Shown piece by piece: positions 43,276 through 51,550 of a stretch of 60,063 bases of DNA. The notes beneath the pieces are model-generated. The model did not search any database. It was given only the letters and a program-made list of their open reading frames with translations, and was not told where the DNA came from. The translations under genes and the position numbers were made by a program. Each line of letters starts with the position of its first letter. Positions within the stretch are counted from its first letter, which is position 1. The stretch lies in contig NZ_MEDO01000015.1 of assembly GCF_001724815.1 (NCBI RefSeq), positions 1-60,063 on the forward strand, read 5' to 3'. The DNA comes from Arenimonas sp. SCN 70-307. GTDB lineage: Bacteria; Pseudomonadota; Gammaproteobacteria; Xanthomonadales; Xanthomonadaceae.

Positions 43276-45459
43276 ATGAAACTGCGCCTGCTTCCCCTGA
43301 CCGCGGCCCTGCTGGCCGTTTCCCTCGCCGGCTGCGACCGCCAGGCCCCGGCCGATGCGCCGGCGGCCAGCGCCCAGCCCGCGTCCACCTCGCGCCTGGG
43401 CGACCTCGCCGGCGCGCCGGTGGCCGAAAAGCGCCCGTACCAGGTGGTGGCGCCGCACGGCGCCTCGCGCGAGGACGAGTACTACTGGCTGCGCGACGAC
43501 ACCCGCAAGGACGAGGCCGTGCTGGCCTACCTCAACGCCGAGAACGCCTACGCCGACCAGGTGATGGGCCCGCTCAAGGCGACGCAGGACGCGCTCTACG
43601 AGGAGCTCGTGGGCCGGGTGAAGCAGGACGACTCGAGCGTGCCCTACTTCGAGGACGGCTACTGGTACTACACGCGCTTCGAGACCGGCAAGGAGTACCC
43701 CATCCACGCCCGCCGCGAGGGCACGATGGAGGCGCCCGAGCAGGTGATGTTCGACGTCAACCAGATGGCCGAGGGCAAGAACTTCTTCCAGCTCGGCAGC
43801 ATCGAGGTCAGCCCCGACGGCCGCCTGGCCGCGTTCGCCTCCGACGAGGTCGGCCGCCGCCAGATGGTCATCCAGGTCAAGGACCTGGCCACCGGCGAGG
43901 TGCTGGCCGACCGCATCACCGGCGCGTCGAACAGCCTGATGTGGGGCAACGACAACCGCACGCTCTACTACATCGAGAACGACCCGACCACGCTGCTCAC
44001 CAAGCGCGTCAAGGCGCACGTGCTGGGCACGCCGGTCGAAGCCGACAGGCTGGTGTACGAAGAGAAGGACGACACCTTCTACATGGGCATGGGCCGCACC
44101 CGCTCCGACGAGTACCTGTGCATCGGCGTGAGCAGCACGGTGTCGTCGGAGATGCGCTGCACCGACGCCGACGCGCCGGGCGAGTTCAAGGTGCTGGCGC
44201 CGCGCGAGCGCGACTTCGAGTACCAGGCCGACCACCTCAACGGCCGCTGGGTGATCAACACCAACTGGGACGCCACCAACTTCCGCGTCATGAGCCTGGC
44301 CGACGGCCAGGCCTGGGGCGACCGCAAGCTCTGGCAGGAGATGATCCCGCACTCGGAGGAGGTGCTGATCTCGGGCGTCACGCTGTTCGACGGCTTCATC
44401 GCCGTGTCCGAGCGCAGCGGCGGCCTGCAGCGCATCCGCATCCGCGACTGGGACGGCCAGCGCGACGAGTTCGTCAAGGCCGACGAAAGCGCCTACGCGA
44501 TGGGCATGTCGGTCAACGCCGAGCCGGGCACCGACTGGCTGCGCTACAGCTACACCTCGCTGACCACGCCGGCGACGACCTACGAGCTCAACACCGCCAC
44601 CGGCGAGCGCCGCATGCTCAAGGAGCAGCCGGTGCTGGGCGGCTTCGACAAGAACAACTACGTCACCGAGCGCCTGTGGGCCACGGCCCGCGACGGCACG
44701 AAGGTGCCGGTGTCGGTGCTCTACCGCAAGGGCTTCGCCAAGGACGGCACGGCCGCGCTGTACCAGTACAGCTACGGCTCCTACGGCTCGAGCTCGGACC
44801 CGGGCTTCAACGCCAACGTCATCAGCCTGGTCGATCGCGGCGCGGTGTACGCGGTGGCGCACATCCGCGGCGGCCAGGAGATGGGTCGCCAGTGGTACGA
44901 CGACGGCAAGCTGCTCAACAAGATCAACACCTTCACCGACTTCATCGACGTCACCGACTTCCTGGTGGCCGAGGGCTACGCGGCCCCGGGCCGCGTGGCG
45001 GCGATGGGCGGCAGCGCCGGCGGCCTGCTGATGGGCGCGGTGGCCAACATGGCGCCCGAGAAGTACGCGGCCATGGTGGCGCACGTGCCCTTCGTGGACG
45101 TGGTGACGACGATGCTCGACGAGTCGATCCCGCTCACCACCAACGAGTTCGACGAGTGGGGCAACCCGAAGGACCCGGTGTACTACGACTACATGCTGTC
45201 GTACTCGCCCTACGACCAGGTCAAGGCCCAGGCCTACCCGCCGCTGCTGGTGACCACGGGCCTGTGGGACAGCCAGGTGCAGTACTTCGAGCCGGCCAAG
45301 TGGGTCGCCCGCCTGCGCGCCACCAAGACCGACAACCAGCCGCTGCTGCTGCGCACGAACATGGAAGCCGGCCACGGCGGCAAGTCCGGCCGCTTCCAGC
45401 GCTACCGCGAACGCGCCGAAGAATACGCCTTCGTCCTCCACCACCTCGGCCTGCTCTGA
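43276..45459 (+). CDS. ptrB: Oligopeptidase B-type S9 peptidase, lipoprotein
   Basis: 727 residues. Begins with a lipoprotein signal (AVSLAGC, cysteine 18), so this copy is membrane-anchored outside the cytoplasm, unlike the cytoplasmic E. coli enzyme. The mature part starts ASREDEYYWLRDDTRKD, the typical oligopeptidase B opening. Propeller (about 130-450), then the catalytic domain with S580 in GGSAGG, aspartate near LWDSQVQYFEP and histidine in EAGHGGKSG. Expected to cleave short peptides after Arg/Lys. It follows the other S9 peptidase by two bases. A family A palindrome begins 5 bases after its stop. Confidence 0.93.
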   Translation: MKLRLLPLTAALLAVSLAGCDRQAPADAPAASAQPASTSRLGDLAGAPVAEKRPYQVVAPHGASREDEYYWLRDDTRKDEAVLAYLNAENAYADQVMGPLKATQDALYEELVGRVKQDDSSVPYFEDGYWYYTRFETGKEYPIHARREGTMEAPEQVMFDVNQMAEGKNFFQLGSIEVSPDGRLAAFASDEVGRRQMVIQVKDLATGEVLADRITGASNSLMWGNDNRTLYYIENDPTTLLTKRVKAHVLGTPVEADRLVYEEKDDTFYMGMGRTRSDEYLCIGVSSTVSSEMRCTDADAPGEFKVLAPRERDFEYQADHLNGRWVINTNWDATNFRVMSLADGQAWGDRKLWQEMIPHSEEVLISGVTLFDGFIAVSERSGGLQRIRIRDWDGQRDEFVKADESAYAMGMSVNAEPGTDWLRYSYTSLTTPATTYELNTATGERRMLKEQPVLGGFDKNNYVTERLWATARDGTKVPVSVLYRKGFAKDGTAALYQYSYGSYGSSSDPGFNANVISLVDRGAVYAVAHIRGGQEMGRQWYDDGKLLNKINTFTDFIDVTDFLVAEGYAAPGRVAAMGGSAGGLLMGAVANMAPEKYAAMVAHVPFVDVVTTMLDESIPLTTNEFDEWGNPKDPVYYDYMLSYSPYDQVKAQAYPPLLVTTGLWDSQVQYFEPAKWVARLRATKTDNQPLLLRTNMEAGHGGKSGRFQRYRERAEEYAFVLHHLGLL

Positions 45460-45464
45460 AACAA

Positions 45465-45513
45465 AGAAAGGGGGTCAGGTTCACTTCCCGGAAGTGAACC
45501 TGACCCCCTTTCT
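45465..45513. repeat. Family A palindrome, compact form
   Basis: 24-bp arms (45465-45488 and 45490-45513) around a single C: outer AGAAAGGGGGTCAGGTTCAC and inner TTCC. It lies between the convergent 3' ends of the oligopeptidase B gene and the 45520 gene; the latter's stop is 6 bases away. Confidence 0.9.
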
Positions 45514-45519
45514 CGTTCC

Positions 45520-46185
45520 TCACCAGCCGGCTTGCTGGAGGAGGAGTTCGGTGCGGGGGTCGGCGGGGGTGGCGACCAGGCCGCCCTGCGGGTTGAGCGC
45601 GATGTCGAAGCGGGCGCCGTCGATCATCGGCAGGTAGGCGGCGCTGCCCCAGCGGGCGTCGGCGATGGGCAGGCCGGCCAGCCAGCGCTGGCGGAATTCC
45701 CAGAAATCCCAGCCTTCGCGCAGGTCGTGCACGCTGCGTTGGGCCGTGCGCTCCTGCGCCGGCTCGGCGTAGCGGCCCGAGAGCCGCTCGAAGCGATAGA
45801 CCGGCGGCAGGCCCGCCAGCTGGCCGCCCAGGGTCCAGCGGATCACCCGGGCGTCGAGCTGCCACTGGTCGCCGCGCAGTTCCAGCACCCGCGGCGGGTC
45901 TTCGCCCAGCACCACCGTGGCCTCGAAGTGCTGGCTGCCCAGCTGGCGCAGGGCGATCGAAGCCACCGGCACGTCGGCCAGCAGCCACTGGTACTGCCGC
46001 AGCAGCGCGCCCGTGCCCGCCAGCACCAGGGCCAGGCCCAGCACCAGCGCGCCGAGCAGGCGCCCGGACCAGCCGCGGCGCGGCTGCGGGCGCAGCGTGC
46101 GCTTGCGGCGCCGGGGCAACCAGGGCAGCAGCCCCAGCACGGCCAGCACCAGCGCGGCGGTGAACAATCCGCCCGAAAGCGACAT
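45520..46185 (-). CDS. Uncharacterised inner-membrane protein
   Basis: 221 residues from the ATG at 46185, preferred over the ATG at 46197 because GGAGG sits 4 bases before it. Two membrane helices (about 4-23 and 42-62) joined by a basic loop (RRRKRTLRPQPRRG), then a 155-residue soluble domain with several tryptophans (GDQWQLDARVIRW, DLREGWDFWEFRQRWL). Homologues in xanthomonads are often labelled as multidrug proteins without evidence; I see no transporter motif. Its -10 box overlaps that of lptM on the other strand. Confidence 0.7.
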   Translation of the reverse strand: MSLSGGLFTAALVLAVLGLLPWLPRRRKRTLRPQPRRGWSGRLLGALVLGLALVLAGTGALLRQYQWLLADVPVASIALRQLGSQHFEATVVLGEDPPRVLELRGDQWQLDARVIRWTLGGQLAGLPPVYRFERLSGRYAEPAQERTAQRSVHDLREGWDFWEFRQRWLAGLPIADARWGSAAYLPMIDGARFDIALNPQGGLVATPADPRTELLLQQAGW

Positions 46186-46217
46186 CCCGGCCTCCATTCG
46201 CTGCAGTCCAGCCCCGG

Positions 46218-46225
46218 ACTATACT
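46218..46225. promoter_or_regulatory. Overlapping divergent -10 boxes of lptM and the 45520 gene
   Basis: ACTATACT reads as TATACT on the plus strand (46220-46225), six bases before the lptM ATG, and as TATAGT on the minus strand (46223-46218), toward the membrane protein gene. The two polymerases would compete for one site. -35 boxes are weak. Confidence 0.55.
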
Positions 46226-46231
46226 CGCCGC

Positions 46232-46345
46232 ATGAAAACCTCTCGCGTGCTGATGCTCCTGCTCGCCCTCGTCCTGGTCGCCGCCTGCGGCAACAAGGGC
46301 GACCTGGTGCGCCCGGCCCCGGCCACCGCCACCGCCGCGCCATGA
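46232..46345 (+). CDS. lptM: LPS translocon maturation lipoprotein LptM (YifL)
   Basis: 37 residues. Lipoprotein signal with a lipobox ending at the lipidated cysteine (LVAAC), then the short conserved stretch GNKGDLVRP and a Pro/Ala tail. LptM helps LptD oxidation and assembly at the outer membrane in E. coli. The gene lies immediately upstream of dapF with a 4-base ATGA overlap, the same order as yifL-dapF in E. coli, which supports the call for such a short gene. The transcript is predicted to be leaderless. Confidence 0.88.
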   Translation: MKTSRVLMLLLALVLVAACGNKGDLVRPAPATATAAP

Positions 46346-47196
46346 GCCCGGGGCGGGCCCTGCGCTTTTCCAAGATGCACGGCGCAGGCAATGATTTCGT
46401 CGTGCTCGACCTGCGCGGCGGCCGCCCCGCGCCCGCGCCCGGGCTGGCGCGCCGGCTCGCCGACCGCCACCAGGGCGTGGGTTGCGACCAGCTGCTGACC
46501 ATCGAGGACAGCGCCGACCCCGCCTGCCTGGCGCGCTACCGCATCTGGAACGCGGACGGCTCGGCCGCCAACCAGTGCGGCAACGGTGCGCGCTGCGTCG
46601 CCGCCTGGCTGCGCCGCGACGGCGCCGCCGCCACGCCGCGCTTCCGGCTCGACAGCCCCGCTGGCCCCGTGCAGGCCGAGGCCCTGGGCGAAGGCCGCTA
46701 CGCCGTCGGCATGGGCCGCCCGCGCCTGGCGCCGGCGGAAATTCCCTTCCTGGCCGCCGGCGACGCCACCGAGCACCGCCTCGCGCTGGCTGAAGGCGAG
46801 GTGGCCTTCGGCGTCGTCTCGATGGGCAACCCGCATGCCGTCGTCGAAGTGGCCGATGTCGCCGCCGCGCCCGTGGCCACGCTCGGCCCGGCGCTGCAGG
46901 CCCGGCCTGAGTTCCCCGAAGGCGTGAACGTGGGCTTCGCCCAGGTGCTCGCGCCCGACCGCATCCGCCTGCGCGTGTTCGAGCGCGGCGCCGGCGAAAC
47001 CCTGGCCTGCGGCAGCGGCGCCTGCGCCGCCGTGGTGGCGCTGGTGCGCCGCGGCCGCCTCGCGCGCCATGCCTTCGTCGAGCTGCCCGGCGGCACGCTC
47101 GAAATCACCTGGCCCGCCGACGACGCACCCGTCGTCATGGCCGGCCCCACCGCCTTCGTGTTCGAAGGCGAACTGCTGCTGGAGCAACCCGAATGA
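46342..47196 (+). CDS. dapF: Diaminopimelate epimerase
   Basis: 284 residues. Converts LL- to meso-diaminopimelate for lysine and peptidoglycan. Start RFSKMHGAGNDFVVLD is diagnostic; the two active cysteines are C79 (NQCGNGARC) and C223 (LACGSGACAA). It overlaps lptM at its start and the DUF484 gene at its stop by 4 bases each, making the first three genes of lptM-dapF-DUF484-xerC translationally coupled. Confidence 0.98.
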   Translation: MSPGRALRFSKMHGAGNDFVVLDLRGGRPAPAPGLARRLADRHQGVGCDQLLTIEDSADPACLARYRIWNADGSAANQCGNGARCVAAWLRRDGAAATPRFRLDSPAGPVQAEALGEGRYAVGMGRPRLAPAEIPFLAAGDATEHRLALAEGEVAFGVVSMGNPHAVVEVADVAAAPVATLGPALQARPEFPEGVNVGFAQVLAPDRIRLRVFERGAGETLACGSGACAAVVALVRRGRLARHAFVELPGGTLEITWPADDAPVVMAGPTAFVFEGELLLEQPE

Positions 47197-47870
47197 TGGA
47201 CGAGAAGAGCGAGCGCCTGGGCGCCCATGAAGTCGCGGCCTTCCTGCGACGCCACCCGAAGTTCCTGGCGCAGTTCCCGGACCTGGCGGTGTCGCTGGTG
47301 GTGCCCAAGGAAGAAGGGCAGGCGGCCTCGCTGGCCAGCTACCAGCTCGACGTGCTGCGCGACAAGAACCGCGAGCTCACCCGTCGCCTGAACGAGCTCT
47401 ACGCCAACGCGCAGGAGAACGAGCGCCTGGCCGTGCGCACGCACCAGTTGAGCCTGGCGCTGATGCGCGCCAACGGCCCCGCCGAAACGCTGCGCACGAT
47501 GGTGGCGGTGCTGGGCGAGGACTTCCGCGGCGAGCTGGTGCGCGTGGTGCTGTTCGAGGCCGTGCCGGGCCTGGAGGCCGACTGGCTGCAGGTGGTCGCG
47601 CAGGGCGACGCCGCGCTGGCGCCCTTCCGCGACTTCATGGCCGCCGGCGAGCCGCTCACCGGCCGCCTCAACCAGGACAAGCTGGCGCTGCTGTTCGGCC
47701 CGCGCGCCGCCGAGGCCGCCTCGGCCGTGCTGCTGCCGCTGCCCGGCGTGGGCATGCTGGCGGTGGGCAGTTCCGACGCCAACCGCTTCTTCCCGGGCAT
47801 GGGCACGCTGTTCCTGCGCCTGATGTCCGAGGCCCTGGTGACCGCGCTGGGCCGCGCGCCGCGCGACTGA
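47193..47870 (+). CDS. DUF484 family protein
   Basis: 225 residues. N-terminal VAAFLRRHPKFLAQFPDLAV, a coiled-coil-prone stretch (about 45-75, LRDKNRELTRRLNELYANAQ) and a GAF-like C-terminal domain (about 85-220) match DUF484 (YigA). The family has a conserved place between dapF and xerC, as here, but no established function. It overlaps dapF by 4 bases and lies 2 bases before xerC. Confidence 0.93.
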   Translation: MMDEKSERLGAHEVAAFLRRHPKFLAQFPDLAVSLVVPKEEGQAASLASYQLDVLRDKNRELTRRLNELYANAQENERLAVRTHQLSLALMRANGPAETLRTMVAVLGEDFRGELVRVVLFEAVPGLEADWLQVVAQGDAALAPFRDFMAAGEPLTGRLNQDKLALLFGPRAAEAASAVLLPLPGVGMLAVGSSDANRFFPGMGTLFLRLMSEALVTALGRAPRD

Positions 47871-47872
47871 GC

Positions 47873-48778
47873 ATGACCGGCGCCGCGCCGCTGCAGCCGG
47901 AGGTCGACGCCTTCCTGGCGTGGCTGGCGGTCGAGCGCCGGATGTCGCCGCACACGATTTCGGCCTATCGCCGCGACCTGGCCGACCTGGCCGGCTGGAT
48001 GCGCGATTCCGGGCTGGAGCAGTGGACGCGCCTGCGCCAGGAAGCGCTGCGCACCTACGTCGCCGGCGCGCACCGGCGCGGGCTGTCGGGCAAGAGCCTG
48101 CAGCGTCGCTTGTCGGCCATCCGCAGCTTCTTCGGCTGGCTGGGCCGCGAGCACGGCAGCGAACTCAACCCGGCGCTCGGCCTGCGCGCGCCCAAGGCGC
48201 CGCGCAAGCTGCCGCAGGTGCTCGATGCCGACGAGGCCGGGCGCCTGGTCGAGGTGCCCACCGATGCCCCGCTGGGCCTGCGCGACCGGGCCATGCTCGA
48301 GCTGTTCTATTCCTCCGGCCTGCGCCTGAGCGAGCTGTGCGGCCTGCGCTGGGGCGCGCTCGACCTGGCCGAGGGCCTGGTGACGGTGGTGGGCAAGGGC
48401 GGCAAGACCCGCCTGGTGCCGGTGGGCAGCCACGCCCGCACGGCGCTGGCGGCGTGGCGCGACGAGAGCAAACCTGCTGCGGATTCGCCGGTGTTCCCCG
48501 GCCGCAGCGGCGGGCCGATCAGCCCGCGCACGGTGCAGGCGCGGCTGCGCGAGCTGGCCATGCGCCAGGGCCTGTTCAAGCGCGTGCATCCGCACCTGCT
48601 GCGGCACAGCTTCGCCAGCCACGTGCTCGAGTCCAGCGGCGACCTGCGCGGTGTGCAGGAACTGCTGGGCCACGCCGACATCGCCACCACCCAGATCTAC
48701 ACCCACCTCGACTTCCAGCACCTGGCCAAGGTGTACGACGCCGCACACCCCCGCGCCCGCCGCAAAAAACCCGCGTGA
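47873..48778 (+). CDS. xerC: Tyrosine recombinase XerC
   Basis: 301 residues. Resolves chromosome dimers at dif together with XerD. N-terminal core-binding SAM-like domain (about 8-95), then the catalytic domain with R141, K165, H241, R244, H267 and nucleophile Y276 (TTQIYTHLD). Position after dapF-DUF484 separates it from xerD and integrases. Its TGA stop codon (48776-48778) is the outermost part of a family A palindrome. Confidence 0.97.
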   Translation: MTGAAPLQPEVDAFLAWLAVERRMSPHTISAYRRDLADLAGWMRDSGLEQWTRLRQEALRTYVAGAHRRGLSGKSLQRRLSAIRSFFGWLGREHGSELNPALGLRAPKAPRKLPQVLDADEAGRLVEVPTDAPLGLRDRAMLELFYSSGLRLSELCGLRWGALDLAEGLVTVVGKGGKTRLVPVGSHARTALAAWRDESKPAADSPVFPGRSGGPISPRTVQARLRELAMRQGLFKRVHPHLLRHSFASHVLESSGDLRGVQELLGHADIATTQIYTHLDFQHLAKVYDAAHPRARRKKPA

Positions 48779-48873
48779 CAAGAAAGGGGGTCAGGTTCAC
48801 TTATCGGGGATGTGATTCGCGAATTCCCCGGGGAGCGTCTCCCGATAAGTGAACCTGACCCCCTTTCTTGTCA
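48776..48873. repeat. Family A palindrome with 33-bp arms and 32-base centre
   Basis: Left arm 48776-48808 and right arm 48841-48873 are exact reverse complements; they start TGACAAGAAAGGGGGTCAGG and end in ATCGGG inward. The left arm begins with the xerC stop codon TGA. The centre holds smaller palindromes (ATTCGCGAAT at 48815). It separates xerC from hslV. Confidence 0.9.
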
Positions 48874-48932
48874 CCCCTTGGCTTGTCGCCAGGCCGCCCC
48901 CAGAACGGTAGGACGCCCGCAATGGAGTGCCC

Positions 48933-49472
48933 ATGGACCCCCAAACCTTCCACGCCACCACCATCCTGTCGGTCCGCCGCCACGGCAAGGTCGTCGTCGC
49001 CGGCGACGGCCAGGTCACGCTGGGCCACACGGTGATGAAGGGCAATGCCCGCAAGGTGCGCAAGCTGGCCGGCGGCAAGGTGATCGCCGGCTTCGCCGGC
49101 GCCGCGGCCGATGCCTTCACGCTGCAGGAGCTGTTCGAATCCAAGCTCGAGAAGCACGGCGGCCAGCTCGTGCGCGCCGCCGTCGAGATGGCGCGCGAAT
49201 GGCGCACCGACCGCCGCTTCGGCAAGCTCGAGGCGCTGCTGGCGGTGGCCGATGCGCAGACCTCGCTGGTCATTTCCGGCACCGGCGACGTGATCGAGCC
49301 CGACGACGGCATCATCGCCATCGGCTCCGGCGGCCCCTACGCCCTGGCCGCGGCCCGCGCGCTGATGCAGCACAGCGAACTCGACGCCCGCGCCATCGCC
49401 GAGGCAGCGCTCAACGTCGCCGGCGACATCTGCATCTACACCAACCGCAACCTCGTCATCGAGGAACTGTGA
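48933..49472 (+). CDS. hslV: ATP-dependent protease subunit HslV
   Basis: 179 residues from the ATG at 48933 with GGAG 5 bases upstream. Proteasome beta-like threonine peptidase: after a short propeptide (MDPQTFHA) the mature chain begins at the Thr-Thr pair ([19 protein letters not shown]). [21 protein letters not shown]-type patterns are present, read here as [20 protein letters not shown]. It forms the peptidase rings of HslVU. Its stop overlaps the hslU ATG by one base (TGATG). No convincing heat-shock promoter was identified. Confidence 0.98.
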   Translation: MDPQTFHATTILSVRRHGKVVVAGDGQVTLGHTVMKGNARKVRKLAGGKVIAGFAGAAADAFTLQELFESKLEKHGGQLVRAAVEMAREWRTDRRFGKLEALLAVADAQTSLVISGTGDVIEPDDGIIAIGSGGPYALAAARALMQHSELDARAIAEAALNVAGDICIYTNRNLVIEEL

Positions 49473-50812
49473 TGTCCGAACTGACCCCCCGCGAGATCGT
49501 CGGCGAACTCGACCGCTACATCATCGGCCAGGCCGGCGCCAAGCGCGCCGTGGCCATCGCGCTGCGCAACCGCTGGCGGCGCATGCAGCTCGATCCTTCG
49601 CTGCGCGACGAGGTGATGCCCAAGAACATCCTGATGATCGGCCCCACCGGCGTGGGCAAGACCGAGATCGCGCGCCGCCTGGCGGCGCTGGCGAACGCGC
49701 CCTTCGTGAAGGTCGAGGCCACGCGCTTCACCGAGGTGGGCTACGTCGGCAAGGACGTCGAGCAGATCATCCGCGACCTCGCCGACGGCGCGGTGAAGAT
49801 GTTCCGCGAGCAGGCCAAGCAGCGCGTGCGCACCCTGGCCGAGGAGCGCGCCGAGGACCGCATCCTCGATGCCCTGCTGCCGCGCCGCCGTGGCCCCGGC
49901 TTCGCCATCGAGGTCGGCGCCGAGGGCGAGAGCGAAACCCGCAACAAGCTCCGCCGCCAGCTGCGCGCCGGTGATTTCGACGACCGCGAGATCGAGCTCG
50001 AGCTGGCGCCGCCGATGGCCGGCGGCATGGACCTGATGACGCCGCCGGGCATGGAGGAGATGGGCGCCCAGCTGCGCCAGATGTTCCAGAGCCTGGGCGG
50101 CGGCAAGACGCAGAAGCGCATGCTCGCGGTGAAGGCCGCGCGGCCGCTGCTGCTCGAGGAGGAGGCGGCCAAGCTGGTCAACGAGGAGGAGATCCGCGCC
50201 CAGGCCGTGGCGGCCTGCGAGCAGAACGGCATCGTCTTCATCGACGAGATCGACAAGGTGGCGCGCCGCCAGGACGCCGTCGGCGGCGGCGACGTGAGCC
50301 GCGAGGGCGTGCAGCGCGACCTGCTGCCGCTGGTCGAGGGCAGCACCGTCAGCACCAAGTACGGCACCATCCGCACCGACCACATCCTGTTCATCGCCTC
50401 GGGCGCCTTCCACCTGGCCAAGCCCTCGGACCTGATCCCGGAGCTGCAGGGTCGCTTCCCGATCCGCGTCGAGCTCACCGCGCTCAGCCAGGCCGACTTC
50501 AAGCGCATCCTCACCGAGCCGAAGAACGCGCTGGTGCGCCAGTACATGGCGCTGCTGGCCACCGAGGGCGTGAACATCGGCTTCGACGACAGCGCCATCG
50601 ACCGGCTGGCCGAGATCGCCTTCCTGGTCAACGAGCGCCAGGAGAACATCGGCGCCCGCCGCCTGCACACCGTGCTCGAGAAGCTGCTCGAGAAGCTCAG
50701 CTTCGAGGCCCCCGACAAGGGCGGGCTGTCGCTGATGATCGACCGCGCCATGGTCGACGAGCAGCTGGGCGACGCCGTGCAGGACCCGGACCTGAGCCGC
50801 TACATCCTCTGA
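49472..50812 (+). CDS. hslU: ATP-dependent unfoldase subunit HslU
   Basis: 446 residues. AAA+ ATPase that unfolds proteins for HslV. Starts [19 protein letters not shown]; Walker A GPTGVGKT (57-64), the pore motif in [11 protein letters not shown], an intermediate I domain (about 110-240), Walker B IVFIDEID and sensor/arginine regions ([13 protein letters not shown]). The C-terminal end RYIL is the tail that docks into HslV. Followed by a family B palindrome. Confidence 0.98.
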   Translation: MSELTPREIVGELDRYIIGQAGAKRAVAIALRNRWRRMQLDPSLRDEVMPKNILMIGPTGVGKTEIARRLAALANAPFVKVEATRFTEVGYVGKDVEQIIRDLADGAVKMFREQAKQRVRTLAEERAEDRILDALLPRRRGPGFAIEVGAEGESETRNKLRRQLRAGDFDDREIELELAPPMAGGMDLMTPPGMEEMGAQLRQMFQSLGGGKTQKRMLAVKAARPLLLEEEAAKLVNEEEIRAQAVAACEQNGIVFIDEIDKVARRQDAVGGGDVSREGVQRDLLPLVEGSTVSTKYGTIRTDHILFIASGAFHLAKPSDLIPELQGRFPIRVELTALSQADFKRILTEPKNALVRQYMALLATEGVNIGFDDSAIDRLAEIAFLVNERQENIGARRLHTVLEKLLEKLSFEAPDKGGLSLMIDRAMVDEQLGDAVQDPDLSRYIL

Positions 50813-51049
50813 CCAAGCTGAACCACGTGAACCAGGTTCATTTTACGGCGCGAAATGCCCCGGAATGCCGGTGTATCCCGGGCCGTAAAATGAACCTGGT
50901 TCACTGGCTTGTCAGGTTTTCCGCGCGGCGCCGGTCTGTTGATCCAAGCCCCCTTGGAGCGACCGACCGCCGTGCCCGCCGCCCTCGCCACCGCCACCCC
51001 GACGCCGCGCACCGCGCGGCCGCCTGAGTCACGGATCCCCGCCGAGCCC
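50813..51049. other. Longest gene-free stretch in the window
   Basis: 237 bases between hslU and the ECF sigma gene. It holds a family B palindrome (50827-50904) and then about 145 bases of GC-rich sequence in which I find no clear promoter, hairpin or small gene. The sigma factor frame stays open upstream to 50909, but that part shows no protein-like pattern. Confidence 0.6.
50827..50904. repeat. Family B palindrome with 23-bp arms
   Basis: Left arm 50827-50849 (GTGAACCAGGTTCATTTT then ACGGC) and right arm 50882-50904 are exact reverse complements around a 32-base centre with a weaker inner pairing (CCCCGG..CCGGTG region). It begins 15 bases after the hslU stop codon. Confidence 0.88.
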
Positions 51050-51550
51050 ATGGACGCCCCCGCCAGCCCGCGCATCGAGGACGTGCTGGCCGAGCAGGGG
51101 CCGATGCTTGCGCGCATCGCCGGCAGCTACGAGGCCGAGCCGGCCCGCCGCGACGACCTGCTGCAGGAAGTCAGCCTCGCCGTGTGGAAGGCCCTGCCGC
51201 GCTGGCGCGGCGAATCCTCGCTGCGCACCTTCGTGGCGCGCGTGGCCCACAACCGCGCCATCGACCACCTCGCGCGCGAGCGCAACGCCCGCGGCGAGGA
51301 GCTGCACGACGAGCATCCCGACCCCGGCGCCACGCCCGTGCAACACGCCGAGGCGCACCAGCGCCGCGCCGGCCTGGTGGCCGCCGTGCGCCAGCTGCCG
51401 CTCGGCCAGCGCCAGGTGGTGGTGCTGGCGCTGGAAGGCTTCGCCCTGCGGGAGATCGGCGAGGCGCTGGGCGTCGAGGAAAACACCGTCGCGCAGCGCC
51501 TGAGCCGCGCGCGCCGGCAGCTCAACGAATGGCTGGGAGAGACGGCATGA
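51050..51550 (+). CDS. ECF-type RNA polymerase sigma factor
   Basis: 166 residues from the ATG at 51050. Region 2 (about 15-80: RRDDLLQEVSLAVWKALPRW, SSLRTFVARVAHNRAIDHLA) and region 4 (about 105-160: AVRQLPLGQRQVVVLALEGF, LREIGEALGVEENTVAQRLS), separated by a short linker, without regions 1 or 3. It directs polymerase to a small stress- or envelope-related regulon. It is coupled to the next gene by an ATGA overlap, the usual place of an anti-sigma factor. Confidence 0.92.
   Translation: MDAPASPRIEDVLAEQGPMLARIAGSYEAEPARRDDLLQEVSLAVWKALPRWRGESSLRTFVARVAHNRAIDHLARERNARGEELHDEHPDPGATPVQHAEAHQRRAGLVAAVRQLPLGQRQVVVLALEGFALREIGEALGVEENTVAQRLSRARRQLNEWLGETA

Noticed and set aside
48874-48932. Heat-shock (sigma-32) promoter before hslV
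   Set aside because: CTTG and CCCCCA-like pieces occur, but spacing and sequence are too poor to distinguish from GC-rich background.
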